Of a DNA stretch of 64,000 nt, positions 11,087 to 25,296 are shown piece after piece. Every line of letters begins with the position of its first letter. Positions within the stretch are counted from its first letter, which is position 1. Under the pieces are notes generated by a model that saw only the letters and a list, made by a program, of their open reading frames with translations, was not told the DNA's origin and did no database searches. Source of the DNA: Tetragonia tetragonoides (lineage: Eukaryota; Streptophyta; Magnoliopsida; Caryophyllales; Aizoaceae); NCBI GenBank assembly GCA_038025085.1, contig CM076145.1, forward strand, positions 50,881,206 through 50,945,205, given 5' to 3'. A program made the translations under genes and the position numbers.

Positions 11087-11779
11087 GTATACGTCTGCAG
11101 CAGAAGCTTTAAGCATTAGCACAAGCTTGCATGATTTTCATTTCCCTCAGCCACCCTCCTCACTTCCTCCCAAGTCCAACTTTCTAATGCCATGCGGATA
11201 GAATCTAATAAGAATCTTCTCCCACTATTCCCCCTACAAATAGATAAAATGGATGAAAAGAGTCAAATCAGAAAAATGATGCAGAAATTAAACTGAATGA
11301 AATTCTCCCATGCCATGCGGATAGAGCCTAATAAGAATCTTCTCCCACTATTTCCCTCGATAGTGTGAAAATCAGAGACATGTTGCAGAAATTGCACTGA
11401 ATGAAATTCTTCCGCTGTTCCCCTCAACATTGATGGAAATTCTAATTGTCACTTGCAGTATAATGGATATTTGTAATTACTGAGAGATAATGACATCAAC
11501 TAATTGTACTAAACTAGGAATATATCTCTATATACAGCTCTTGAACAAGATACTCGGTTAAGCTCTAAGTAACTATAGCCAGGGGTTAGCTAACTGTCGG
11601 TGGTTAACAAAAAAAGTTCAAAATCAGGAAAACGTTATACACCTTGAGCTGCTGTACGTGACTAGCAGAAATTGGAAAAGATAGGAATTCTATCGGAAGA
11701 AATATTGATTTTTAGAAGACAAGAACTAAAGGTCATACGTACCTCACCGAACTTTAGATTTTTGATAGCAAATTTGCAA
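11087..11779. other. 3' flank of ATR with a tandem duplication
   Basis: Just downstream of the ATR stop codon (11780-11782), so it includes the ATR 3' UTR. A unit beginning atgccatgcggatagaatct near 11187 recurs near 11310 (period about 123 bases, a few mismatches), with the second arm (gcagaaatt...actgaatgaaattct) also repeated. Confidence 0.5.
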
Positions 11780-14700
11780 TTAAAACCAAGGCATCCACCA
11801 TATATACATTTTGCCAAGATTTTTGTGAGAAACTGCTTCCACAATCAAACGACGAGCTTGGCCCTCCACAGCTAAAGGCAGAGATGGTGCTGCTGCAACC
11901 CCGACAACAATCCCTTGCAGCCTTGCTTCAATATTACTGATGGCCCGCTGAAATTTAGAAAGCACTGTTTAAGTTTCCTCATTCTTCTTTGCCAAACATA
12001 TCGCCTCCAAGTTGTCTATTAGTATAAGCACTCAAAGAGGCTATTTAGCGGGTGGAAAGAAGGAAAAAAGAGCAGTATATAAAAGCACCTAGGCTTGTTT
12101 GGCACAAAAAAAAATCGGGTAGTACATTAAGAGAAAGTACTATTATTCTGTATCCCTCCTTGCCTCAGTGTCTTAAGAGAAGTGAGGCATGTGGAGCAAA
12201 AAAAGAGAAAAGGTGTGAGGCTTACCTCAGGCGCGCCCAGGCGAACAAGGCATGGGGGTGCGCCTAGGGAATAACAAGGCATGAGGAGCACAAGCCAAAC
12301 ACTTTAAGCTGCTAGGAGCGACAAAAGTGAGGCACAGGTGAGGTGCCCGAGCCGCACGATTTGTTGTTTTTTGCGGAGTGATAATTTAGTGCTTTTTATG
12401 GACTGTATTAGTATTTTTCTGTTTATACTTAATGTCATAGGGTATTAGGAGACATTATGATAAAAAAAATTATCTATTTTATAGCACTTTTTTTTTTTGA
12501 ATGGAAATTATATAGCACGTTTTTTATTATAAAGTATTGAGCTCCACTTCACTGAGGCGCGCGCCTTCGCCTCGCACCTTGCACCTAAGCTCCATGAACC
12601 TCATTGCCTCATTGCGCCTCACGCCTCTTAATACTATGCCTTGCCCCTCTCTACTCTAATTTCCTTACCCATCATCAGAATGAGGTATTAAGGGGAGTAA
12701 AGTGAATATATGGTAGAAAATATGAGCTATAATATTCTCTTTATCCTAAAGATGACTAACAGTAGAGATTATCGAACCTGCGCATGCGGGTTCTCAACTT
12801 CCACCCCACTCGACTTATGAGATTTGGTCCACTCGACAAGAGGATCATGGATGAAAGTTTCAAGAACACTCATTAGAGTCTCCCTGTGAGTCCTCAGAAT
12901 TGAAAGGGTAATCTCACAGACCTTTAAGAAAACTCCCTCATGTCCAGTAATTCCCAATCCATCGATCATGTTCTGTACAGTACCACAGGAAATTTTAAAT
13001 TAGAACAGTAATTTGCAACTTAGATATAGCTCATACATCACCCTATGGGGCAGGAAATCAAAAATTACAAAATAAGGGCGCAGCAGAAGCAATAAAGACA
13101 TTAAAGAATAGAAAGAAATTTCTCAACAAGATGCAAACACCATCTCCTTTCCTCACCTGGGTCAACCTGAAAGGCACAAGCTCAGGCTTTTCCAACAGCA
13201 AGCCTTTATCAAATAAGCAACTAAAATCAACATGGACGCAGTCTCCTGTAGTAGAATCAAAGAGGATGTTTTCACCATGTCGATCTCCAAGGCCAACAAT
13301 ATGGCCCACCATGGACCACACTGCAGTAGTATGTGCATAAGCAATCCTGGCCCGGAACCAGGCAGCGGGCTCTGAGAAAGTAGTAAAAAACCATTTGTGG
13401 AAAACTTGGGGAAACATCGGAAGAATCTTGGTCTTCAACATCTCATCTTCTGGCATTTTTCCTTGGCATTGATCATATATACGTTTAATTTGGGGGTTTG
13501 TTTTCTGCCTATCAAACTTTCCACATGTAATATAGATATCCTGAAGAATATGCCGGAGACCTCGAGTGTGAGGCACCCATTCCACCATACCACAATCCTC
13601 AGTCAGAGGAATTACTGCAAAAGTGCGGACATAGAGTTTCCTCCGACGGCTTTCAGCACATTTTGACAGCAGACGATTTATCATTCCGTTAAATTCCATC
13701 ATACGTGCATCCTTCCGGAGGTCGTCTTTGGGTTTACAAAGGAATGCTCGCTCAATTCCATCACTTCCGACAAGAACAACCTGCACAAGCAAATTATTCA
13801 AAGTGCAGTTGAGTAACTTGAAATCATTATTGTAGATTTTTTTTTCAAATTCTCATGAAAACGAACCCATTTGAGTGGCTGAAACCTGCAATCAAGCATT
13901 TTTTAGAGAGACACAGAAAGAGTAGCAACAGAATAATTAAGTAAAGAAATAAAAATGCAGCATTTGATACCAAATTTGGATAAGCTAACATGACAGCCAA
14001 AGTATCTACAGCCTCATCCTTCCAATGGAATAACCAAACATCCATTATTGTTTCTTACATGCAACCATTTAAGAACCATATGAATCCAGTACTGAAGTCA
14101 TATCTCATATGATGATAGAAAGAAGATATGGATGAATAAGGCATGTCATATGAAGAAACTTACCTTCTTTGGTCGTTGAAGAGATGAAAGAATCTCTGCT
14201 TCATCAGCTATTCCTGATATTGTTGGATGGTCAATAGCTGACAAGATAACAGATGAGTCTACTAAAGCTGAAGCACACGTTGGCAACTTAACAGTAAGAG
14301 ATTGTTGAATGGGCATAATAATTCCTAGAGGCATCATTCTTTTCAGAGCACTGAATTCAGTTAAGATATTGATTGTCCTTGCCTTTGGTTGGCCTGGATG
14401 AAAGCACAACCTAATCAGATGATCAATCAGGCTGGTAAACTGAGCAAACAAGTCAATGCGACCATTTTGCGGACTGGACCCTTTACGCGCTGCTTGCATG
14501 ATCTCTGCAGCTGCTTGTCTTCGTGAAGGAACAGTGGATTTAGAAACTGCAGCCATGAGCCATAAAGCTTGCTGAGGGTACTGCCGGAGCACAGAGGTGA
14601 TGATATGTTTTACCAATCGAACAATCTCTTCATTTTGGTGGCAAATTCTAGAGACCAGCTGCGGTAAAACAGTAAGCCACTGATAAGTTGGCAAATCCTT

Positions 14701-17700
14701 CAAACACCCTCGCATTATACCCATTACCTGCATATTCAGCAGAAAAAGAAGGTGATCAAGCATTTGAAGAGTATCAGATAAAGACCAAGAAACTAAATTC
14801 CACAATCACAGTACAACCTTCCCATGAACACTCTTCAGATCTTTATTTGATGATGATCCGCTTTGATGATATACACTTCCAAAGTCAAACCAGAGGGTCA
14901 ACAATCTCGGAAGCGCTTGAAAAAGATTTTTATGGCCCCTGTGAAGGCCTTTAGCATAAAACAACAGCACTTCAGGAAGGCAAACCCACCAAGGCTTCTC
15001 ACTATTCAAATTATTAGAGACAGTTGCAGCAGGTTGTCTCTTTGGATTGATGTCAACATTCTCCACCTGACGTTTTCTAGCATCAACAAGTACTTCATCA
15101 CAATATTTAGCAACATAGAAGTACCCTTTCTCCCACTTAGGTTGCAGCTCCCTCACCCTAGAATAAAGACTCATCACATCTTCTTTCTGCTTTTGCCCAG
15201 TATAATGAATCCATCTTGAGTATAAAAGAAGAGTCTTTGCAATATCATGATTTTCATTCAGCCCTTGAGTATCACATTGAAGAGGTTGTAGGTTCAGCGG
15301 AACCAAGGAAAGGCTAGTTATAGATGATATTGCAGCAGATCCAACTACCTCCATCGGCATGTTTAAGAGAGACTGCTGCAGTTCGGCAATTGCACCCTCG
15401 GATCTCTTCATGCTCCATAGAAGCTTGGCTTTTTCAATGTGAACAATAGGTGCACCAGATCCCTTTGCCTCAAGAATTGCTCGATTTGCAGTCTCATAAT
15501 GGCCAGCAGAGCGACAAAGTTTCGCATATTGAAGCCAGCAATCTCCAACTTGAGCACCCAGACCGCTGGCACCAAAAACAAGTCTCCTGAAAGCTAAAAG
15601 TGGCTCCCTTGCCCAAAGAGATGGTTGTGTGAATCTTAGCTTGTTCTCCCAATTATCTATGACTTCCATAAATACTGTGTCTCCAAGGTGAAAAGACTTC
15701 TCTAAGAAAGATTCTCCAACGAGCAGATCATGAAATTCTTCCAGCTCTTTCAACAACTGAAGCTTTACTACAAATGGATAAGCCCTTGTATAGGAGTCCA
15801 TGCCTGCAGCAGCTAATGGAGCAATTAGAACTTGCTTGGACAAGGCAATCTTCTCAGCAACTGCAAATTGGTCCTTCTCCATAATCGCCTGGAGGATCTT
15901 CACAACGTCGAGATCAAAAGTAGCATTACTCTCAGAACTGCTACAAAGCAAGCCTTCTTTGTCAGCTCCTCTAAGGTACTCATCCATCAAGTCCCACCTG
16001 CCAAGCCTCCATGCTGCCTGCACCCCTTGCATGCACCATGTTTTCCTGTATTGAGGAATCCTAGATATTAGCCCATCCACATGAGTGACCATAGCCTGTA
16101 GATGACACATGTTGAGTAAGCAGTTAAGAACATCCGAGTGTCTTTGGACTGACATGGGTTCCATCTGCAAAGCCTGCTCACAGGAAGTTAAGACCTCTGC
16201 CCAGTTCCCAGCTTTCTTATTTATCAGAAGCTGGTCTTGTAAGCTCACTGACTTTCGTAAGTTTGCCAACCCTGATAGACCATCTGGCTCATTTAGACCA
16301 CTATAGATTTCCATTAGGAATGAAATGTCTTCATCCTCAAAGATGCCACTCCTCTCAGCTGCTGGGTTAAAAGAACCTGATTTTCCCCGCACATGCGACT
16401 CATAATACATCAAAGATCTAGCATAAGCCTGACACCTAAAGGATGCCCTTGCCAGGGTCACCTTGGGAATTGCATCCAGAAGCTCGGAAACATATCTGCA
16501 TTGTGCGAGAAGTTGGTTCGATTCAGTTGAACAGTGTGTAGTTGTGTTGGTAAACTTGGAAGTCTGTTTAGAAGACAGTGAGGAAAGAGACTGGGAAAGT
16601 GCTATGTCCTGTTCCACGTCATCAACCCATTGTCCCATATTATCAAGCAGAGTAAATACAGCTTGAATACAAACCTCACTTTGCCCCCCACCAACAGCAT
16701 GAACTGCTGCACCACTATTCTCTGAGGCAGCTGCATTAAGGACTGCCAAAATTTCTTCTGTTACACCAGAACGTGCTGCCTCCATACCATGGCAAACAAC
16801 ATCAAGAACTAAATAAGGTAGCAGATATATTGAAGTTTGCATATCATGGCGTACTATGCCCCGACAAGCATTGAAAATGCTTGCACGAGATCCAGTAGCA
16901 TGCACAATTAGTTTTTTTATCCAAAGGAAGATCCACCTTCTGAAGGACAAAGAAGGGTGATATATAGGTCCGGTTGATGTAGAGTCCGTCACTTTTAGAA
17001 GTTGAAATCGGGAAGTTAAACATGGCGCTATGATCTCCTTAACATAGTTCGAGAAACGATCCCACAGTCGTTGACCCCTTCCAGTCATTACTTGACAGTC
17101 ATTCGAGCCCTTGGACCCAACTGCAGTAATCTTCAGTTTTTGGGATATGGATGCCACAGCATTCTCATCAAGAGATGCTTCGCAACCAGCAAATTTTAGC
17201 AGCTCTTGTATAGCCAGCGCAGCAGAGTCTTGGATAATGGTATCTGGGGCAGCTCTGAATCCCCTGGCAAGGTGCTTATGTATCAATTCAAATATCAAAT
17301 CATCATCCGAACACTGAATTTTGAATCTTTGACAAGATGATCCCTTTACTTTGGCAGGATCAATTGCACCTAGTGCTCCAAGACAATCAGCACACACCAT
17401 TTTCAGCCTCTGCCCAACCGAATTCCTTGATTCTTCTGCACATCCTCTTAGTAAGGATGTAATCAAAGAGCTTAAAACAGTGATGTCTAAATCAGTTTCA
17501 TTGGCAATCGCTGCTGCCACATCCTTCTTTCTAAGGTTCAGCAGTTTGCTTAACTCACAGGCAACCATATACCTCACATTTAAATTCTCATGATTCAAGC
17601 CATCAGCAGCATCTCGCAATTGGTCCTTTAAAGTCATTGATCCCCGTGCTTCTCGTATTACTTGATTCACCTTTATTAATGCTGGCATGCTGGGCAATAG

Positions 17701-20700
17701 AGGAAATTCGCGGATATGCTGCTTTAGTATCGATTTATTCTCACACACAAGCTCTTCTAAGATATTCACAATCTTACCCAAATGTAAAGAAGGTTTATCT
17801 TTCCCCTTTTCTAAAAAGGGTATCAGAGCAGCAAACACTTGAAATATTACATGTTTAGCACTAGATGGTGATAGCTTTGACAGCTGCTTGATGAAGATAT
17901 GTAACACAGAGAGACCCTCACTGCGGAGTGACTCCTTCTCAACTGCGTTCATGAGAAGCACCATCAGTTTCGGCACATAGGTGCTGAGATGTGGACCCAT
18001 CATTTTTATTAACATTTCTATTCGTTGAATGGCTTGCTTCTGCCAAGAGACATCCTCTGCATGGAGCATCTTCCTATCGATACTGTTCAGAAGCCTAGCA
18101 AAATGGGGCTTCAGAAAGCCAGGAAGATCTTCACTTCCGACTAGAATTTTGGCAACTTCTTCTATCATTTGTGGTACTTTTTCTAACCTGCAAATGGCAG
18201 ACAGAAATTTCTTCATTTGAAATGCTCATGAGCATCAAAGGATGGACATCAATTCTCATCTCAAGTACCCCAGGATCATGAAACCTACCAATTCTGAAAT
18301 ACGAGGAAGAAAATTATAAATAGATTACTAGTCAAAAGGAAAATACTGTCACTGTGCTCAGCAAAATCTCTGGTACTACATAAATTATTGCATGCCATAT
18401 TTCAAAGAAAATAAGCAAGGACAAGAAAGTAAAAGAAAATAGCTTGAACCTAGGAGCCCACTAAATCACAATACAAGTGGAATAGCTGATGCACTCACGG
18501 TCACAAGGCATATTTCAAAGCCCGATATTTAACTATAATTAGAAAAACATCAGTACTCATCCACCATATGTTGACTGTACCTTTGACTTATTTCATTTTG
18601 ATCGTTTCCATCCACAAAACACACTAGCTCTTCCAATAATGCAGGTAAAGCAGCAGCAAATATTTCTTGCTTATCAGAACCTGCCCATGTATGGTAAAAC
18701 TGCAATGCAGAAAGCAAATCTTTTCCATCTGCTCGACGAAGAGCATATGCAAGCACTTTAGGTATCCAATCAACAGTCAATTCCACCATGTCTGTCTCCA
18801 AGCATTTGGCCAACTCCTTTAAAATAGCAACTGACTCATCGTCATTCTTATGAGAGATAACAAGCTTTGGAAGAAGAATTGGTATCATTTTGAGGACAAG
18901 TCCTCTAGTTTCAATCCCAAGAACAGCCTCTGCCAATTCCCTCACCATTTCAGGACGACATACAATCCTTGGGCAGAGATACTCAAATAGCTGAGTTCGT
19001 ATAGGAGCAACTTTTGAAAGGACTAGTTCAAATCCTCCTCTAAGATGGAAGTTGCAAGACCTATTAATTAACTTTGCAGCAGTTACTCTCACAGTCAGAT
19101 GAGGGTCATCAAGATTTTCAACTAACAGAATAAGAGAGGATAAGAAAATCTGACAATTTAAATCAACTGCCATCATAATCTCTGCTGCAGACTCCAATAA
19201 AGTTTCAACAATCTGGGAATCTTCAGTTGCTGCAAGTGCTCCTTTTATTTTATCAAGGAACATCTCTTCCCTACCTGCATTTGATGACTCCCTCTCTGGA
19301 AATAAACAAATCAAGATAGAGTTCTCCAAGAAAAAGCTGATCTGAGTGCAGAATGCTTCCCTCAAACGCCTTCTTTTATTATGAAGTAGGAATTCAATAC
19401 ATTTTATCCACTTAGATCTAGTTTGAAGCAGAATATCCCTATCTGCATGTTTGATGATTCGGTGAAGTACTTCAATGCAGGCAATTTGGACCTCTTCTGA
19501 GGACTCATCATACAGGAGGTTGAAGAACAATGACTGTAAACAAGTAAAGCTGCAATCAGTGGTGTCCACGCATTTTTTGTCAGCGGCATTCTCTACTGAA
19601 CAGTGCCTGGCATCCACAATATCAGCACTTTTGTCACACTTTGAGCACCAAAACCCTTGCAGTAATGATTCAAGAATCGCACCACGATTATCATCACCAA
19701 GAAAGGATATTTTGTACTCCTTTGCGTTGGTACCATCTGAATCACGACAAAATGCATGCAGGCATGACAGATAACCTAGAGCAAAGGGAATTGTTTGTTT
19801 GACTTTCTCATGCACCTCTTTCTGAAGCAAGCTACAAAGAACAAACATCATAAAGAGGTAGCATTAGTATCCCTATAGATACAATAATTAGCATAGCATC
19901 ATTGCTACTAACATATCTAGTAACAACAGTATTTGTTGTAATGAGCATGCAGTGTAAGTACCAATAAAATATATTCTTCACTTACTCGAGCCGCCTCAAA
20001 ACAGGTGAAAGTGCATGAAATTCAGATGACAGGACAATTAAGGGCATAGAGATGACAGCCTCCATCCTGACTTCTACCACCTCATCACCAAGAGCCAAAT
20101 CTAGAACATCAATTTGGGACTTTGATGTAGGACCAAACTTAGACGACACTTGAATAGAAAGGCATTTTGTTCTCCATGGCTGATGGGCTTTCCATGGGAG
20201 CTTAAGCATTGACGATATACGATCCGCATTTTTACTGTCACTCCAAAAGTGTCTCGGATTTCCAGGAGATGGACCTGAATATAAGCCACAAGAAAAAGTT
20301 AGTAGCATAAAATTTTATTATAAAAAAAAAGAGTAATAGCATATCAGCTCACATTATCTTCTCACCAGGATCTCACCTTTTACAATGTGACAAATGTACT
20401 GATATACGAGAAGTATCTGGATATGGAATGGTCCATAAATGTCTAAGAACTCAATGTAATAGTGTAAGGGTGACACATGCATGCTATTTGCCTATTACAT
20501 TTACACTATCTTGAGCATGTTAGTTTATTCGATAACTATCATAACTAAGAGTTTAATTACAAAGGAAAGCAAATTTTGTAAGCAAAGTTGGAGACATTAA
20601 GTTGATTTCTTACTTGGCAATAACAATATACTGTACAATGCTTCCAGGTAGCTTGCCAAGTCAAATCTGATTGAGTTGGCTTGATTTGCCTACATCAAGA

Positions 20701-23700
20701 AAAACACAGTATAAGACTCAGGAGACTGGGGTTAATACTATGAGAGATAGAAGAACTACAGCCCAGTTCCTACCTGCTCACAAACCCACGGGATCCATAA
20801 TTGAATCATCTGAAAGATGCTAAGCGACAAATTGGTGTTCGGGTAGTTAGAGAAGACTATGCAAAGCATGCTAAGGGCTGCAGGAGCAACTTCTTCAGAA
20901 GCAACTTTGGTATCACTTGGAGGTTCCAGAAAGTCAACATATGAATAAAGTGACATGCACATATCAGAAGCATATTGTTCATTTGTCTTTAAAAGTAGCT
21001 GTTTGGAACTGTATGTTCCCGATCCACCAGAGTCCAACCCCACCTCTTCCCCAGCTATCTTTTGACGCTTGGTCTTGGAAGTTTCTAAGTCCTCAGATGA
21101 TCTTTTACACCCAGCTGTTAATCTCTTTAATCTTTTATCACATGCTGATGACTGATCCACAGAAATATCACTAAAGGCCCCTCCTCCAACATGGTCAGGA
21201 CCAAGAACAGAAAGAGCCACCCTGAAGCAATCTTGTAGCATGAAGCAAATGTCGGAGGAATGGATCATACTTATAAGACATGCCGGCCTCCAGATTTGAG
21301 CAGGACAGATTCTAGCAATCCGCACATATGCGCTGCAAAGCGCAACCTGTCAGGAAATGTACAGTTAAACTTTTCCAACCTTCTGTAGACGCAAAAAGAC
21401 CATAAAAAGGGGGTATAATTTTCTTTTGAAATGAAACTCAATAAGCAATAAACCAGACCTGTAACTCGGAGCTTTTTGTTCTTGGCAAAATGTAGTAGAA
21501 CACAGAAACTAGTTCAGCAGCAGTAGATTGAACAATATCAGGAGAACACCTCGAATGCAGAGCATGAAGGCAACTACCTGTGGTGGAGTCAAAAACCATG
21601 TTTCTGCAAGGAAAAACAGCAGCTTCATAAGACGAAAGAAGCAAGAAACGTTTAAATATTTTCATCATAATTAAATGCCATGTGAGGAAAATATGGCTGT
21701 TGTTCAAGATAATGTTGGACTACTTATTTCATAAAAACCACATGTATATTGAACAGCCATATAGAGCAAATTGCAATTGCAAAGGTGAGGAAGAAAGAGA
21801 TGGGAGGAATGTGGGTACATAAAAATATCACACTGATTCCCAAGTGCCATAAACTCTTCTCTTTTTTTTAGATAAGATACCTTAAACTCATTCCTCTCAG
21901 CGGCTTCCATTATATTTGATCCTCACACTTGAATTCCTAATTTCCTACATTTGATACCATCCATCACCAAAAAAGTTCCTCTGCCTGCCTTAACCCTAAA
22001 ATCATGTGCACCCAACATTCTCCCCTCCAAGTCAATATTTGAACATCTTCAGTCTTCACCACTATCAATCTCTCTATATACATACTGAAACTCTTACTTC
22101 GACTCGGCAATATTATGCCTAACAGGATAATTTCTATCTTCACTCTAGACTCTAAACTCACTAATACTGCAGAGCTAATAGATGAAATTATAGCTAACGT
22201 CCCTCATGGTGGACTTTTGTAAATACAGTGGAGGATAAGGAGAGAGACAGTAGGAAATGTTTTCTATTCTCTAAATTTGATGATATGGGACTTACATCAC
22301 ATGGGTAAATATAACAATTGACACATGTTTTTCAATGAGTTCATATGCATCTAGAAGGACTATTTGGACTAGCTTAACATGGAATAAATGCAAAATAACT
22401 TTAAAAAACAATGATATATTCAGTAGAATGAATCTAGCCCTAGGGAGATTATTGATAGAAATTCTTTAACGAATGCCACATTTAACAATCCCCCTTGGAT
22501 TTCTTCTCTATCGCCCCCAAGCACCTCTAAATTGCTAAACAAAATAGCCTAGCTTCACCTTCACTTTCAGAATTCTTATTGGTTGCTATTGTTTTACTAT
22601 CACAGAAGATAATAGTACCTCATCCTTAAGGTCCTCCTGACATTACCAAATAGTCCGATTAATAGCTAAACATGCTGCCATACATTCCACTTTATCTATG
22701 AATTGACCTCGTATCTTGCTTTGTGAAAGCCACGGAAATACACCATTTCCTAGTGTTGATCAATGATACTTGGACTCTTGATGTGATACGTAAGCATCTA
22801 CATGGTAGAGTGGGTATCAAATATACACCATGATTTCAACAATTGAGCCAGATCCTTGGATCAACAATTGAGCCAGATCCCTCAGTCTGAGAAACATAGG
22901 TGTTCATACATATTGAGCAGAAACAGGGGATGATAATCGTATCTGATCAACATAAACAGGCTTTTGCAGAAAAGGAGGTAAAACATAAATGGAAACAAAA
23001 ATATTCTGTAAGAATGCCAACTTCTACCAGTAAAAATTCACATTGTAGTTTCCAACCATTTGATGCTTTAAAACATACCTGCACACAGGAAGGTCGCCAT
23101 CGGCTTCACTTAATATAATTGTTATGGAGAGGATTAGATTCTCATAGGGCACAACTTTATGATTCATAGTTGTTCCAATTATACGAGCGAAGTCAAAACA
23201 TGCCTAGCACAACACATAATGTGACAACAACATGAAGATTATGTTAGTAAAAGATGAGTTGAACTGCATAAAAGGAATTCATATCATTATGGAAAAAGCA
23301 AGAAGTGCCAGCTAAGTTGACGCCACCAACCATATGCAAATCAGCATCTTTATAACACAAGAAGGAGCATACGGCCGATATGAAAGAAGGTGTAACAAGA
23401 CCTTCCACGTAAAGAGTTCCTTCAGTCAAGCATTTACTTAGGAGGCGAATGATCCAAATAGAAAATGGTTGCCACATGTCCTTGAGTGTGAGATCAACTG
23501 TAATACCAAAACCGTCACCAGGTTTACTACATTCTGGGAGATCACTGAGGAGAGCTAGACCACCAGATATTGCAGCAAATGAATCGGAAAAGCATCTTAG
23601 AGACACCTTAGCAGATTCTGTGATGCTTGATTTGCTGGGGTACAGTGATGCTACATACACAAGATCTGCACATAACCAGAGAGTAGACTGGTGATGGAGG

Positions 23701-24537
23701 CTTGATGCAGTGGTCATAGTTGAGCCCCTTAGTATAATTTCGCTATAGGTTAATATACCTTGGTGAAATTTCTCCATATATATCAAGCAAGCTACAAGAC
23801 TTATATCGATTCAATCAATATGTGTATGTATAAATGAATACAAATAATAGATGGTAGATATATTTCCACCTTCAATTGCTAACATGGCATCCATGAAAAA
23901 GAGGCGATATGCATCTCGATCCCCAGTTCGAAGCAAAGCTAGAAGTGACCCAACAGTTTCAAAAATGATTACATGTCTGGCACTGAAATAGCAATTAGTC
24001 CATTAGCTTTTCCTTCCCAACAAGTATGTGATGAGAGACAATGCCCTAGTTATAACCGGCAAGGTTGATGCAATACAAATACAAGTATAAATGAGTAAGA
24101 AAATGACATGTAAGAAACACCAAAAACAACAAGAATAGTATACCGAAAGGATGGCTGAGCAAAGAAAGGTAATATGCGGCCAATAAGAGGGAGGACGGCG
24201 TTGGATTTGCCGTGGTAGAAAACTCCAGGGAAATTCTTGGCGGTGTGAATCAGAAGCTTCAATACTGCAATTACTTCTCTCTCATTTGCTATAAAGATTA
24301 GAACAAACGTAATCACTCATTTATTTGTGGATTGTAACAATAAAAGATTATTCCATGAAATTGGGGAAATTTATAGGTACCTGAGGGAGTTGCGATGACA
24401 TAGGCGTTAAGAAGAACAGGGAGAACGGCGCGAAACCTGGTCTCCAAAGCGACGTCGTCTTCCTTGTTGAGAGGTGTTGACGATGAAGCTGCGATTCGTT
24501 CACGTAGCTCGTGCACCAAGCTCGAAACTCTACTCAT
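11780..24537 (-). CDS. ATR: Serine/threonine-protein kinase ATR (PIKK family checkpoint kinase)
   Basis: Fifteen exons join without a frame break: 24537-24381, 24288-24144, 23982-23870, 23665-23331, 23203-23079, 21603-21459, 21346-20774, 20689-20614, 20274-19986, 19831-18581, 18187-14818, 14727-14164, 13780-13157, 12972-12778, 11947-11780; all borders GT/AG. The sum is 8130 nt, 2709 residues plus stop, close to Arabidopsis ATR. The N-terminal half is HEAT-like helices, followed by FAT repeats (exon 11, 3370 nt). The PI3K-like kinase domain lies in exons 12-14: KPKDD lysine (about 2397), GLGDRHGENILF loop (Asp about 2547), HVDFS (Asp about 2566). The FATC ends GKMYIWWMPWF. ATR works in the nucleus, with ATRIP, on RPA-coated single-stranded DNA at stalled forks and phosphorylates checkpoint targets. 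Catalytic residues are all present, so it looks functional. One 1.5-kb intron (21604-23078) holds no recognised gene. Confidence 0.97.
12160..12660. repeat. Imperfect inverted repeat rich in GAGGCGC/GCGCCTC, ATR intron 14
   Basis: The left arm (about 12160-12350) has repeated gaggc/aggcgcgcc words and the right arm (about 12545-12655) has their complements (gcgcgccttcgcctcgcacc, attgcgcctcacgcctctta), around an AT-rich middle. It is probably a degenerate MITE-like insertion; clear terminal repeats and target duplication were not found. Confidence 0.45.
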
Positions 24538-24588
24538 GCTCGTGATTCTCTGGTGCTGCTGATGCTCTATTCATTCATGCTCTCTCCT

Positions 24589-24620
<32 letters not shown>

Positions 24621-24860
24621 CTCTCTCTCGTACTGGTTGGTTCAGTTCATCGCAAAATTCGCAATGTCAGTCAGGGTTCTTTCTTTTGATTTGTTTTCCC
24701 TCTCTATTTCGAAATGTCACTCGCTCTCAACTGAGTCAACTCTCATTTCACCCACCCTGAAGTCTCAACTCGCCCACTCCCAAAATTTCCACAGCATACC
24801 CCTTCTACTCTTTCCACTCTAAACTTAGGTCCGGTTCAATTTAACGGAATAGTGCGGGAC
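24538..24860. promoter_or_regulatory. ATR 5' flank with CT microsatellite
   Basis: Directly upstream of the ATR start codon (24537). A CT-rich tract, nearly pure (CT)n with a few CC breaks, covers about 24583-24630, so the transcribed strand 5' region is GA-rich. I see no clear TATA box on the minus strand. Confidence 0.4.
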
Positions 24861-25288
24861 TAGGGGGTGTAACTGAGTCGAGCCGGCTAGGTGAGTTCTC
24901 GGGTTCGGCTCGGTCAAAGTTCGGCTCGAGCTCGGTTGACCGAGCTCGAGCCGAGCCTGAGCCGGTTCGAATGCTTTCCGAGCCGAGCCCGAGCCTACTA
25001 CAGCTCGGCTCAGTTGGCTCGATTGGCTCGTTTCATTATATTTTCCCCTCTATTTTAATTAAGACCATTAAATATTTATAGAAATTTGTTTATTTTTAGG
25101 GTTTTCTCATTTTATAACTTGTAAATGAACATTAATTGGAAATATTTTAAATCGATCTACTTTTCATAAATTTTTAATGGCGAGTGTGAATTCGAGCCGA
25201 GCCGAGTCGAGCCACGAGTCTAAAACAAATCGAGCCGAGCTTCGAGCCAGGGGCGGGTCGGGCTCGACTCGGCTCGGTTACACCCCTA
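24861..25288. mobile_element. hAT-type MITE filled with GAGCCGAGC-type repeats
   Basis: It starts tagggggtgtaactgagtcg and ends with the complement (cgactcggctcggttacaccccta). A perfect 8-bp target duplication TGCGGGAC flanks it (24853-24860 and 25289-25296), diagnostic for hAT. The arms carry degenerate gagccgagc words around an AT-rich core. It has 428 bp and no coding capacity. Confidence 0.9.
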
Positions 25289-25296
25289 TGCGGGAC

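Noticed and set aside
14863..18220. Many plus-strand open frames opposite ATR exon 11
   Set aside because: Antisense shadows of a 3.37-kb coding exon with clear ATR homology.
18188..18306. Extra ATR exon or upstream extension before exon 11 (open frame with MKKFLSAIC start)
   Set aside because: Splicing exon 10 (ends AG at 18581) to G at 18187 restores the family sequence SQ-R-LEKVPQ; including the extra stretch would shift frame.
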